Positions 1 through 10,881 of a stretch of DNA of 64,000 nt are shown here, piece by piece. The stretch is taken from positions 50,911,348 through 50,975,347 of the forward strand of contig NC_134102.1 of assembly GCF_000715075.1 (NCBI RefSeq). The letters are read 5' to 3'. Each line of letters begins with the position of its first letter. The first letter of the stretch is position 1. The translations under genes and the position numbers were made by a program. The DNA is from Nicotiana tabacum. Its lineage: Eukaryota > Streptophyta > Magnoliopsida > Solanales > Solanaceae. A model generated the notes under the pieces. That model was not told where the DNA came from. It made no database searches and saw only the letters and a program-made list of their open reading frames with translations.

Positions 1-165
1 CATGCTTTATATTACTACAATTACCTATTAATCGTTCTCCTATTAAATAAAATCAATGAATTTAAAAATATTAAAATTAACAATTACATGGATAGTTCAC
101 CGTCGGCTTGCCTCGCGATAATGTTGGGCGCTATCACGGCCTATAGTGGGAATTGGGTCGTGACA
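1..165 (+). mobile_element. 3' end of a gypsy-type LTR, cut by the window edge
   Basis: The stretch ends in GGGTCGTGACA. It is preceded by a 'cggcttgcct...gggcgctatcacg' block of the same kind that precedes the ends of the LTRs at 16933 and 49664. Only the terminal part is inside the window, so neither the element type nor a target duplication can be checked. Confidence 0.55.
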
Positions 166-1430
166 GCATAGCAGTGAGATTTTCTCACCAGATCATTCTC
201 GATGAACCTACCAAGTTTCAGGCCAATCGGAGTTCGTCAAATTCATGACTATCAGCCTGTAACCAAACTCGAACAGTAACCGTTTTAAGCAGTTTCATGA
301 ATTAAAATAAATATGATCTTGGTTTCCATTCTCCTTATAATTATACTATGAGCTCAAGGCATATATTATGTTCTTCCTATTTCTAGGATACATAATAACT
401 CCTTTTGCAATAAATTATTTTTTTTATTAAACACACAAGAATCCAAGATATTTTCTCCCGTTCGAAGAAAATACCAATATCTACTCTTTTCATGGATGGA
501 GTTGGTGACACTAGCACCCAAAGATAAAACTCTTTTTCTAGTTAAAACCTCAACCACTAGTACAGATTTATCAAGGATAATTTTTACATGGTACATTAAG
601 CAGATTTTAATGACTCAAATAAATAGACCATTTTTGTGGATCCTACTTATTAATCATAATGCTCAATCCATGAATCGACATAATTACACATGTACAAATT
701 TATTAAGAATTTTTCACGAGTTCAAATAAATAAACCACTTTAATGGTAACTATTTATTACTCACAAAATTCTCAATTTACGAGTGAGGATACATACAACT
801 CATAAAATTATTTTATGGAAGAATACCGACCACAGCTTAAAAGTCATATCAATAATATAAATCCCATACAAAATACCATCATATTTCACTTAATTATAAC
901 CTCCAACCAGAGAACAAAATCTTTCATCAAAAATTCAAGACTAGTAATCACGTATGGCATGAAAACATAAACCAAAATTTGAGAAATGTTTTATGCACAA
1001 ACATGCCAAACACACCATAATTAATCATCCAGGATATCAAACAGAGAATTTCACTTTCTTACAAAATGATTATATTATCACACAATATCAAGTATACTTT
1101 GTAAGACCTAGTCAATAAAATCCTACACCTCTATTCTGGAATCCAATACAACTACATGTCTATTTACTAATATCCAACATGTAAACCCATATCATGGAGA
1201 CCATGGCGAGTCACCCCCACCACCATTGGATTAAAACGAATTTAAAAAATTTAAGAATAATTTTAAGAAAATAGAAAAACGTCCAAACCACCATCCAAAT
1301 GACCTCAAAACGTCAAAAACTTTTGGCACAGTTAATTCACAAAACAATAGTGCAGTTTTTTCAGAAAAAAACATACATGTAATTCAAAAATGCACATAAA
1401 CACGATATTTTTGTTTCATGAAAAACCTAA
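166..1430. other. Non-coding stretch, no gene seen
   Basis: AT-rich DNA without a convincing reading frame or domain. It lies directly left of element A, so before A inserted it was continuous with 16939-16968, the primer-site side of the copia LTR. It may therefore be degraded copia leader or interior, but no gag motif is visible. Confidence 0.4.
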
Positions 1431-1845
1431 TTATCTGTGATGAACCAATAGGTCATTTTGAGTTTTAGCCTTTATTTCCGTGTTTCGGGACCTCGATTAG
1501 ACCCGTTTAGCATTTATCGATTTGCATGCACAGTACGTGTCTTATTTAAAACTTGTCTGCAAAATTTGATGCAAAACAGAGTTGATTTGATATGATTCAG
1601 ATGCTCGATTGTGAATTTGAAATTTCTTGAGTTTCTTTGAAAATTTCATGCATTTTGATATCCGATTCATAGTTTTAGGTGTTATTTTGGTATTTTGATC
1701 ATGCGAGCGAGTTTGTACGATATTATTACACTTGTGTACATGTTTGGTTTGGAGCCCGAGGGGCTCGGGTGAGTTTCGGATAGGCTACGAATTGATTTTG
1801 GACATAAGAAATATATGGGTTTTGCTATTGCTGGTGTCTGAGATT

Positions 1846-2165
1846 TTGTGCTTTGCGATCGCGAAGGTACTCTCGCGATCGCGAAGGGGAAACTGGGACA
1901 GGGGAGGAACTCCTTCATCGTGAATGCGATGGACGAAGCACTGAGGGGGTTACCCTTCGCAAACGTGACCAGCCTCTCGCGAATGCGTAGGGTTATGGGG
2001 CCTGGGAAGGGAGATTGGTTGTTACTCTTCGCGAACGTGACATTTGGACCGCGAACGCGAAGGCATGTGGGAGTAAGCCTTCGTGAACGCGAATTGTTGC
2101 TCACAAACGCGAAGTCCTTTGGCAGTTGCTGCTTCGCGATCGCTTCAGGCCCTTCGCGAACACAA
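1846..2165 (+). repeat. CpG palindrome cluster in the A 5' LTR
   Basis: Many copies of short palindromes such as TTCGCGAACGCGAAG and TCGCGATCGCGAAGG, separated by 10-40 bases of unrelated sequence. Many units show CG to TG or CA changes, as expected from deamination of methylated cytosine. A TTTAAATA box lies just downstream at 2187-2194, so the cluster may be part of the LTR promoter (inference). Confidence 0.75.
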
Positions 2166-3024
2166 AGAAGGCCTGACGCCTAGTGATTTAAATATCCCAA
2201 AATCGGTAATCATCCCATTTTTCATCATTTTCAACTTTGAGCTCGGCCTAGAGGTGATTTTGAAAAGGTTTTTCATCCCAACTTCATAGGTTAGTAGATT
2301 TTAACTTGTTTCCTTACATTTCCATAAACTCCCATTGATTTTAACCTTTAATTTATGCTCTTTCATGGTAGAAATTAGGGATTTAGTTTGAAATTGAGAT
2401 GTAACCTCAAATTGAGGTCCGATTTCGAAACTAATCACATAACCGGGCTCGGGGGTGAATGAGTAATTGGGTTTTGGTCTGAATCTCGGGTTTTGACTAA
2501 GTTGGGTCGGGGTTGACTTTTGTTAACGTTTTTCAAAAACATTAAAGATTGAATCTTTTTCACTCGTGGGTAGTTTCTAAAGCTTATTTTAAATTATTTG
2601 AACTATATTTGGTTAGATTTGATTGGTTTGGAGGCTAATTTTAGAGGAAAAGTCATGGTTGAGCATTGATTTGGTTGCGGAGTGAGATAAGTGTCGCGGT
2701 TAACCTTAAATTTAGGGATTAGGACTTGTTGGTCTAATTTCTACGTGTTTTATGTGTGGGAACAACGTATATGTGAGGTTACGAGTACTTATGCGTTGTA
2801 ATTGGGTTAAAACATACGGGTGGAACTTATTTCTTTGTATTTTATTGCTTTGTTAATCATGATATCCATGCTTAGGTTAGATTATTACTTCTTTGATTAT
2901 TCGTTTCATAATTATTACTTATTTCAAAGTTGTTGAATATTTTTGGAAGTTGAAGTTTGGTATTATGGCACCATATTTGAAGTTAAATTTATTCTCTGCA
3001 TTGTTTATTATTCGAATTCATAGT

Positions 3025-3290
3025 ATCACTATTATATGGTGAGGAAGAGAGTAAAAGCACGAATGGTGATACCGTGCCATTTTATTTACGTTATCATTAT
3101 TACATGGTGAGGAAGAGATTAAAAGCACGAAGGGTGATGTCGTGCCATTTCATTTATTTTATTATTACATGGTGAGGACGAGAGTAAAAGTACGAAGGGT
3201 GATGTCGTGCTATTATATTCATATTATTGCATGGTGAGGACGAGAGTAAAAGCACGAAGGGTGATGCCATGCCATTTTCATATCATTGGT
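3025..3290 (+). repeat. Hairpin minisatellite in the A 5' LTR
   Basis: Four tandem units of about 60-70 bases, each with 'atggtgagga.gagagtaaaa' followed by GCACGAAGGGTGATG and CGTGC. GCACG and CGTGC are inverted repeats and could form a 5-bp stem. Closely related units occur in LTRs C and F on the opposite strand. Confidence 0.85.
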
Positions 3291-3459
3291 TTGACTGATT
3301 TTTCCTGGTTTTGGTGAATTACTTGGTTATTTCGTGATTTCATACCCGTCGTAGTTGTTATATCTTCCCCTTTTTGCATGTCCCCTCCCAGTTTGTACGT
3401 TATTATTGTTGCTTTATATACACTTGTACAGGTTTATTTACGTAGGTGTCTTGTCATAG

Positions 3460-3553
3460 CCTCGTCACTACCTCACCGAGGTTAGGCTCGACACTTACGC
3501 AGTACATTGGATCATTTGTACTCATACTACACTTCCGTACTTCTTGTACAGAT
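3460..3553 (+). other. Conserved two-hairpin block, A 5' LTR
   Basis: First inverted repeat CCTCG (3460-3464) with CGAGG (3477-3481). After a conserved 'actcatactacacttc' comes a second stem, C.GTAC with GTAC.G, around a TTCTT loop at about 3534-3550. The matching block in the 3' LTR has GC where this one has GT/AC, so one pair changed in a compensatory way. Confidence 0.6.
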
Positions 3554-3631
3554 ATTGGTATTGGTCCCAGAGGTGCGTGAGGTTGATTTGATCATTACGT
3601 ACTGAGACTCGAGGTATTGCTCCAGTTTTCC

Positions 3632-3817
3632 ATAGAGATGCTTCAGTTCTATTTGATCTGGGCTCTACTTATTCCTACGTATCATCCTATTTTGCTTCAT
3701 ACCTGGTTGTGCCTCGTGATTCTTTGAGTGATCATGTGTATGTGTCCACGCCTGTGGGAGATTCTATTACTGTAGACCGTGTCTATCGCTCATGTTTGAT
3801 TACTATTGGGAGTCTTG
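3632..3817 (+). pseudogene. Element A pol, protease fragment
   Basis: The translation contains the retroviral-type aspartic protease core 'LFDLGSTYSYVSSYFA', where the usual catalytic D-S/T-G reads D-L-G. The frame stops at the border of the inserted element at 3818 and resumes at 10882 with 'ETSVDLLLLDM'. It is fused upstream to LTR sequence, with no gag before it, so it is a remnant and not a usable enzyme gene. Confidence 0.85.
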
Positions 3818-5176
3818 TGACGAGCTTAAAACACACACTAAAATATGCTCGCTAGTCGAATATAGTATAGAAAATTATCGTATCCACATGGATTGGAGTT
3901 AAATAGTATTTTCGTAGTTTGTAGCTAGATTTCTATCCAAGATGATCAACAGTTGAGATTTATATGATTAATAACTAAAATTAACTAAGACTCTAGATCT
4001 AATTGACTAATGACAATTGAACAAAAGTAAGCAAAGAAGATATCAGTGGGAGAAAATAGGGGTTGATTAGATAGGTGCAAGATAATTGTCTGGGATTTAA
4101 CTCTAGTTAATTCACTTCTAATGTTCAAGTGAGTCTCTCGAATTCACTCAATTATTAGTTCAAACATTTAGTAGAAACTCCTCTCTTGATTAAGTCTCAA
4201 CCTCACCATATGAACTAAGTTAAGCTCGGTGAAGATATGCACGAATTCGTAGTGGATTGGTCTTTAGGAGAACCTCTTTCGATTATCCTCTTAACTAGGT
4301 CTAAACAATAATTCAACTATCCTCTTTCGATTACTATGAAGAATCAATGAATTCAACCAACAAGATAATGCAAAAACATCACAAGTTATGCCTCTCTCGA
4401 TTACATGAACATGTGAATATAGATGCAACAATAACAATACCCAAAACGATTTAATACATAAAAACTAGAATTAATATCCACAAATAAATATCAATACACC
4501 AAATCCATCAATCTCTAAAGAGAACTACTCCATGGATATGGAGTAATTCATCACAAATATAAAGAAAAATATAAAACAATCCAAACCCTTGTCTTGAGTG
4601 AGGATTGAATGATGAATTCCTTGTACTTTTGCTTCTCCACCTCCTCCTTAGCCTCCTTAGGTCTTAGATGTGTCAAAAGTCCATAAAATAACCTTTTTAC
4701 ATGTATTTATACTAAGTAGGGTCGGGCCCAGACAAAAATATATTTTCCTGCACGAACTGGGACAACAACTTGTAAAAATTGCACAGGCGCGCCGCATGGC
4801 GACGCGCCACGTAGGGCGGTTGTGGGAAAGTTCAGAGAGTTGATTTCTGACAGACTGCAGGATTTTGTCCAGGCGTGGCGCGCCGCGGGTGTGTTGTTTT
4901 CTCATAGTTTGGATTTTTCTTGACTTTTTGATATCCAGCCGTGGTTTTCGACCCCCGAACGCGATCCCGGCTTAATCCCTTGGGCTTTTACTCAGACTTC
5001 AAAGCTCCAAATAGCTCAAATTCATTCTGTAATATCTACATAGCGCGGAATCCTCCTACAAGGCATAAAACACACAATCAGTGTAAAACACTAGAATTTA
5101 AAGCTCAAACTCAATTAAAGTGCAGTAAATTGGAATGTAATAATCGACTAAAACATGAGATTATAGCCTACCATCG
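3818..5176 (-). repeat. 3' LTR of the gag-protease element
   Basis: It matches 9520-10881 almost base for base. On the minus strand it holds TATA sequence GTATAAATAC (4703-4712). GC-rich GGCGCGCC-type palindromes lie about 80-185 bases upstream of it (about 4786-4812 and 4872-4891) in otherwise AT-rich DNA. Confidence 0.9.
4703..4712 (-). promoter_or_regulatory. TATA box, gag-protease family LTR
   Basis: GTATAAATAC on the minus strand. It is at the same place in all three LTR copies (also 10405-10414 and 62683-62692). Confidence 0.6.
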
Positions 5177-6802
5177 ACACCCCACACTTAAACCATTGCT
5201 CGTCCTCGAACAATAAAACCATACTTTATAAAGACACAACCTTATCAAGCAACTCTCGTGACTCATCATACCAAGAATATTTAAAATAGATTAAGCACAA
5301 TAACGTAACATCATAGCCTCAAAATTTGACTCAAAAGTACAATGCATTATTCACAACTCACTCACTTACTCAACATAGAGCTCAAGTATTACCTTTCCGT
5401 TATGAATCAAGTGCCCTCACCATAATAGAGAGTAGGTCCACACACCATCAAATTTAACAACAATCAGGAACTCAATATAGAAAGAATTCACTCACTCTCA
5501 GAAATAACATTCATATGCCACAAAAGATGAACCATAGGCTTGCCCGTAGTGTACTACTCAACTAATCGAGCTCATTCAGTCAAAGATCAAATAGTACTTT
5601 AATTGGTTGTAATGTAGGATGCGGGACGGGTAGGATATATTTAGATATAAGAGTGACTACACCTCCCTAAGCACTTTAATACATACAATTTAACATTCAA
5701 AACCCCACACTTATGTCAAACCATAACTCTACCTTTACATCAATATGCATTAACTCCCTACTTCTTTAAGCAAAATTGCATCAAAATTTACCACTGTCAT
5801 GGAATATTTTGCACTATCAAACAATTTTTTTTTTCTTTTTCAATTCAAGTGGCTCTTACTTTTTCACTACAAGTGCACCTTTCTCCTTAATTCAATAGTT
5901 CCACTCTAAAGCCAAACCAACCACCCCACACTTTAACTTTTACAAAGTTCATAATCAATTCAAGTGCTCACGAGAGATAAAAAGTTCAAATAGATGGTCA
6001 ATTCATACAAATGGGTAAGGCTTGTAATGTGGTTGACAAAGAAACAGGATTACAGGCTCAAAGGGGTTAACTATGATACATAACAATTAAGTGGGTAAAA
6101 GCATATAACTGGCTCAACAAAGGAATGCCTATATCACTTCCCAGACTGCACAAAACTACTATTTCTCTTTGCAAACACACGGGACAAGTTCTAGACATCA
6201 AATGCAATGCACAGAATAGGAAAAACCTCACACACACATGGCACATAACTCACTTAAGATCGGACTCATCAAGACACTCTAGTCAAAGCAGTTAAGCAAA
6301 GTTAAAATCATACAATTTAAGGTACTTATGCAAGAGTCAAAAACTGAGCCTAAGCATCACAACTAAAGTACTCACTATTCTCAAGGTATAATATTGTTAA
6401 TAGAAATTGCTTCCAATTCAAATCATAGCACAAGGTTTCCTACTATTCTACAAAACCAAAAACTAACTACACCCGGTTCAAACAAAACCCTTGGAAAAGA
6501 ACCGCGGCACAAAGAAAAACCAAGGAAAAATTGTTACACTACCTAACAAAAGAAAATCTTTTTGTCTTTTTCTTTTGACTTTACTTCCTCAAGAAACCCG
6601 TCGAATGATATCCATCGTCGGGAAAAGTCAAAAATTTTATCGGTTTTCAATTTTTTAATTAACTACTAAACAACACTAAAAAGCAAACCCTAACACATAT
6701 ACATACAACATACAATTATCCTCCACCCCACACTTTAAGTTGTGGCATGTTCCCATGACACACAATTAAAAAGCATAAGGTAGAGGAAACTTCCCTGTAT
6801 CT
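5177..6802 (-). other. Non-coding 3' region of the gag-protease element
   Basis: About 1.6 kb between the gag-protease stop and the 3' LTR, without coding potential. The end next to the LTR reads GTTTAAGTGTGGGGTG on the minus strand, a purine-rich tract in the position expected for the plus-strand primer. In an autonomous element the reverse transcriptase-integrase region would sit here. Confidence 0.6.
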
Positions 6803-9232
6803 CTAGTCGGGGTCTGAATCAAAGTCGGGCTCCATTCCACCCGCCCGAACTAGTGCACGCATCCATGCAGACAGCTTCTTCTCAGCCTTCTTGGGGTACA
6901 CCCCATACTTATCTTTCTCAATCACTGGGACCTTCTCATTCGAACTCTTCACCTTCCACTCAACACTTGCAACTGGCTTCTTTTTTTTTACTCCAATTGC
7001 TACATTCATCTCAAACATCACTGTCTCCTCACCCACTCTAAGCATGAGTTTTCTATCATGTATATCCAGTATAGATCTACCCGTTGCTAAAAATGGTCTT
7101 CCTAAGATGAGGGGGACCTCCTTGTTCTCCTCCATATTTACCACTATGAAATCTACAGGAAATACAAATTTATCTACCCGAACTAAGACACCTTCCACTA
7201 TCCCCTCGGGTATTATAGTTGTTTGGTCTGCCAGCTGCAAAGATATTGGTGCAGACCTTATCTCTCCAAGCTCATTCTCCATTTTCCTGTAAATACACAA
7301 AGGCATTAAATTAATTAAGTCACTAGAATCATACAAAGACTTATCAAAATTAAGAGTGCCTAACGAGCAAGGTATAGTAAAACTCCCTGGATCTCCACAC
7401 TTTTGTGGGAGTTTGTTTTGCAAGATTGCACTGCAATGCTCTGTGAGCTTGACCACTGAGGTCTCTTCTATCTTCCTCTTCTTTGTCATGATCTCCTTCA
7501 AGAATTTGGCATAAGCTGGCATTTGTGAGAGAACTTCTGTGAATGGCAAGTTTACATTAACCTGTCTCAGCATCTCTAAGAATCTCTCAAATTTCTTGTC
7601 CAGCTTTTCTCTATACAACTTTTGGGGAAAAGGTAGAGCAGGCATATGCTCGCTCTCATTAGATTCCTCCCTTCTTGAAGTTTCCTCCTTCTTCTTTTTC
7701 TCAGCTCCCTTCTTGCCTTTCTTCTTCTTACCATCTTCAATTTTCAGCTCCTTCCCAAATTCTTTTTCAGGTGCAGCTTCTTTGTGAATTGGAGTGGGAT
7801 CTTTCAATACTTGTCCGCTTCTCAAGGTTATAGCATTTACGTTTCTTTAGGATTTTTTTCAGTATCAGCTGGCAGAGTACCTGGGATTCTCTCAGATAAT
7901 ATAGTTGCAATTTGTCCCACTTGTCTCTCCAAGTTACGCAAACCTATCCCAAGTTCTTTGATAGCTGCACCATGAGCATCTAATCTCTCATCAGTCTTGA
8001 CAATGAAGGATTTTATTAGATCTTCTAACCCAAACTGAATTGGATGTTGAGGCCAAAACTGTAGCCTTGACTAAATCACAAAACCAGGAGCTCCTTGAAA
8101 TCTGGAGTTATTTTGTTGCCATGCATTTGTTGTACCCCCAGGTGAACTCCATAAAAAACCGGGGTGCTTCTGACCCATTGCATTGAAGTTGTAATTACCA
8201 ACAGCATTAACTTCCTCGATCGAGGCTTCACACTCATGAGTAGGGTGTCTTCTTTCACATATGTCACATGTTGCAGGAGGCTCACTGTGTATTGAAGCTA
8301 AAGTTAGCTTCCTTATTTCCTTTGCCATGGCATCAAGTTGTACTTGTACAGATGTGTTAGCATCAACCTGGTGAACACCAGTTGATCTTCTCTTTTCAGC
8401 AATTTCAGAGGGCCACTGATTTGCATCTTCAGACAACACATCAAGAATAGTGACTATCTCCTCTGGTGTCTTTTTCATTAACGGACCTCCAGCTGCATTT
8501 CTCAATGTTTTCCGTGAAGCCGGTGTCAATCCATCCCAAAAATCCTGGAGTTGCATCCAGAGTTCAATTAGCTATGTTGACACTTTCGCACTATCTCCTT
8601 AAACCTCTCCCAAGCTTCAAACACCGTTTCAGTCTCATTCTAGCAGAAGTTATGGATTTCTTTTCTAAACTTACATGTTTTAGCTGAGGAGAAATATTTA
8701 GCAAGAAACTTTCTGGTCATCTCCTCCCATGTTCTAATCGATCCCTGGGGCAATCTTCGAAGCCAATGTTTTTCATCATCTTTAAGAGTGAAGGGGAATG
8801 CCCTTAGATAAACTGCATCTTGTGACACACCATTATATTGAAAGTTATTCATTATCTCTTTGAAGTCCATCAGATGATCATTTGGATCTTCGTTCATCTT
8901 CCCTCTGAAGACGCTGCTGTTTTGAAGAGTTTGGAGCAACCCTTGCTTCAGCTCAAAATTATTAGCTGCCACTGGAGGTGGTCTCACACTTGATAAGCCT
9001 TGGTTGTAGACCGATCTAGCATAATCGCCAAGTGGTCTCCCAGTACCGGGAGCTATATTTCTGAACTAGTCTGCACCCCGGGCTGATTCTGAGCCATTCT
9101 TCGAGCCCTCTCCTCCTCATAAGCAATTTGTGCATCTCTAAGTGCTGCTTCTTCAGCATCCCTTGTAGATTTCTCTCTGAGTTGGGCTGACTCTCTTGTA
9201 GCCAAATCAACATTATCATCATCTCCAGCCAT
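6803..9232 (-). pseudogene. gag-protease polyprotein, broken
   Basis: The start MAGDDDN is at 9232. The frame then passes through a capsid domain (about 8990-8640, 'DPNDHLMDFKEI', 'FPFTLKDDEKHWL'), a zinc knuckle CDICERRHPTHEC (near 8245) and 'ITLRSGQ' before a basic linker rich in lysine and glutamate. The protease region (about 7390-7020) keeps 'INLMPL.IYRKM' and 'LILGRPFLATGRSILD'. The catalytic DxGA motif has become DSSDL, so the protease should be dead. A frameshift near 9062, a stop at 8640 and further breaks near 8570, 8070 and 7830 interrupt it. After the protease the frame ends in its own stop at 6803. Gag of this kind forms virus-like particles in the cytoplasm. Confidence 0.88.
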
Positions 9233-9496
9233 GTCTTCCTTGGTTGAGGATTGCCCAACCTTCTCTAATTTCTATGCGACATTTCTTTCCTTCTTCAACT
9301 GTCATAGTTGTTTCTCGATCTCTGGTTCGTATAGTTTCAATTACTTACCAAAAGATCGAGTCATGCACCAATCTAACATATAGCCTGCACACAGTCAAAG
9401 AACACCAAACGTAAAAAGGAAAAAAAATAAAATAAAATAAAGAGAAGAATTCCTGAATTAGCACTACAAACTATTTCAAACACTATTGATTGCCAA

Positions 9497-9514
9497 TCCC
9501 CGGCAACGGCGCCA
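9497..9514 (-). other. Primer binding site, tRNA-Asp type
   Basis: The minus strand reads TGGCGCCGTTGCCGGGGA, complementary to the 3' end of plant tRNA-Asp. It lies 5 bases inside the right LTR, marking that LTR as the 5' one. tRNA-Asp primers are typical of the Athila and Tat lineages. Confidence 0.88.
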
Positions 9515-9519
9515 AAATT

Positions 9520-10881
9520 TGACGAGCTCGAAACACACACTTAAATTATGCTCGCTAGTCAAAGATAGTATAATATAATATCGTATCCACAGGGATTAAA
9601 GTTAAACAGTATTTTCGTAGTTTGTAGCTAGGTTTTTATCGAATATAATCAACAGTTGAGATTTATATGATTAAGAAGTAAATTAACTAAGACTCTAGAT
9701 CTAATTGACTAATGACAATTGAACAAAAGTAAGCAAAGAAGATATTAGTGGGAGAAAATAGGGGTTGATTAGATAGGTGCAAGATAATTGTCTGGGATTT
9801 AACTCTAGTTAATTCACTTCTAATGTTCAAGTGAGTCTCTCGAATTCACTCAATTATTAGTTCAAACATTTAGTAGAAACTCCTCTCTCGATTAAGTCTC
9901 AACCTCACCATATGAACTAAGTTAAGCTCGGTGAAGATATGCATGAATTCGTAGTGGATTGGTCTTTAGGAGAACCTCTTTCGATTATCCTCCTAACTAG
10001 GTCTAAACAATAATTCAACTAGCCTCTTTCGATTACTATGAAGAATCAATGAATTCAACCAACAAGATAATGCAAAAACATCACAAGTTATGCCTCTCTC
10101 GATTACATGAACATGTGAATGTAGATGCAACAATTACAACACCCAAAACGATTCAATACATAAAAACTAGAATTAATATCCACAAATAAATATCAATACA
10201 CCAAATCCATCAATCCCTAAAGAGAACTACTCCATGGATATGGAGTAATTCATCACAAATATAAAGAAAAATATAAAACAATCCAAACCCTTGTCTTGAG
10301 TGAGGATTGAATGATGAATTCCTTGTACTTTTGCATCTCCACCTACTACTTAGCCTCCTTAGGTCTTAGATGTGTCAAAAGTCCATAAAATAACCTTTTT
10401 ACATGTATTTATACTAAGTAGGGTCGGGCCCAGATAAAAATATATTTTCCTGCACGAACTGGGACAACAACTCTGTAAAAATTGCACAGGCACGCCGCAT
10501 GGGGCGACGCGCCACATAGGGCGGTTGTGGAAAAATTCAGAGAGTTGATTTATGACAGACTGTAGGATTTTGTCCAGGCGTGGCGCGCCGTGGGTGTGTT
10601 GTTTTCTCATAGTTTGGATTTTTCTTGACTTTTTGATATCTAGACTTGGTTTTCGACCCCCGAACGCGATCACGGCTTAATACCTTGGGCTTTTACTCAG
10701 ACTTCAAAGCTCCAAATAGCTCAAATTCATTCTGTAATATCTACATAGCTCGGAATCCTCCTACAATGCATAAAACACACAATCAGTGTAAAATACTAGC
10801 ATTTAAAGCTCAAACTCAATTAAAGTGCATTATATTGGAATGTAATAATTGACTAAAACATGAGATTATAGCCTACCATCA
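9520..10881 (-). repeat. 5' LTR of the gag-protease element
   Basis: It carries TATA at 10405-10414 (minus) and GGCGCGCC-like palindromes at about 10488-10512 and 10575-10592, upstream of the box in this orientation. It ends CCTACCATCA next to the TCTTG duplication. Confidence 0.92.

Larger units (their letters stand above)
1436..3617 (+). repeat. 5' LTR of element A, 3'-truncated
   Basis: It is homologous to 14081-16933 but shorter. About 300 bases corresponding to roughly 14200-14510 are missing. Homology ends after 'gagactcgaggta', so about 320 bases of the LTR end plus the primer site are lost. It contains the CpG palindrome cluster, the hairpin minisatellite and the two-hairpin block described separately. 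Confidence 0.88.
3818..10881 (-). mobile_element. Non-autonomous gypsy element with gag-protease only (Athila-like, TR-GAG type)
   Basis: It reads TGACGAGCT...CCTACCATCA on the plus strand and is flanked by a perfect duplication TCTTG (3813-3817 and 10882-10886). It has two LTRs of about 1.36 kb, a tRNA-Asp primer site beside the right LTR, and a gag-protease reading frame on the minus strand. There is no reverse transcriptase, RNase H or integrase: after the protease stop codon come 1.6 kb of non-coding DNA and then the 3' LTR. Gag type and primer point to the Athila lineage. A solo LTR of the same family lies at 61802-63166, so the family has been mobile. Its polymerase must come from elsewhere (inference). 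Confidence 0.92.

Noticed and set aside
1848..2183. Open frames through the CpG palindromes
   Set aside because: Arg/Ser-rich repeats are a by-product of GC-rich palindromes lacking stop codons; other frames are equally open.
9497..9514. Possible tRNA gene remnant
   Set aside because: Only the 18 bases complementary to the tRNA 3' end are present, in primer-site position beside the LTR.
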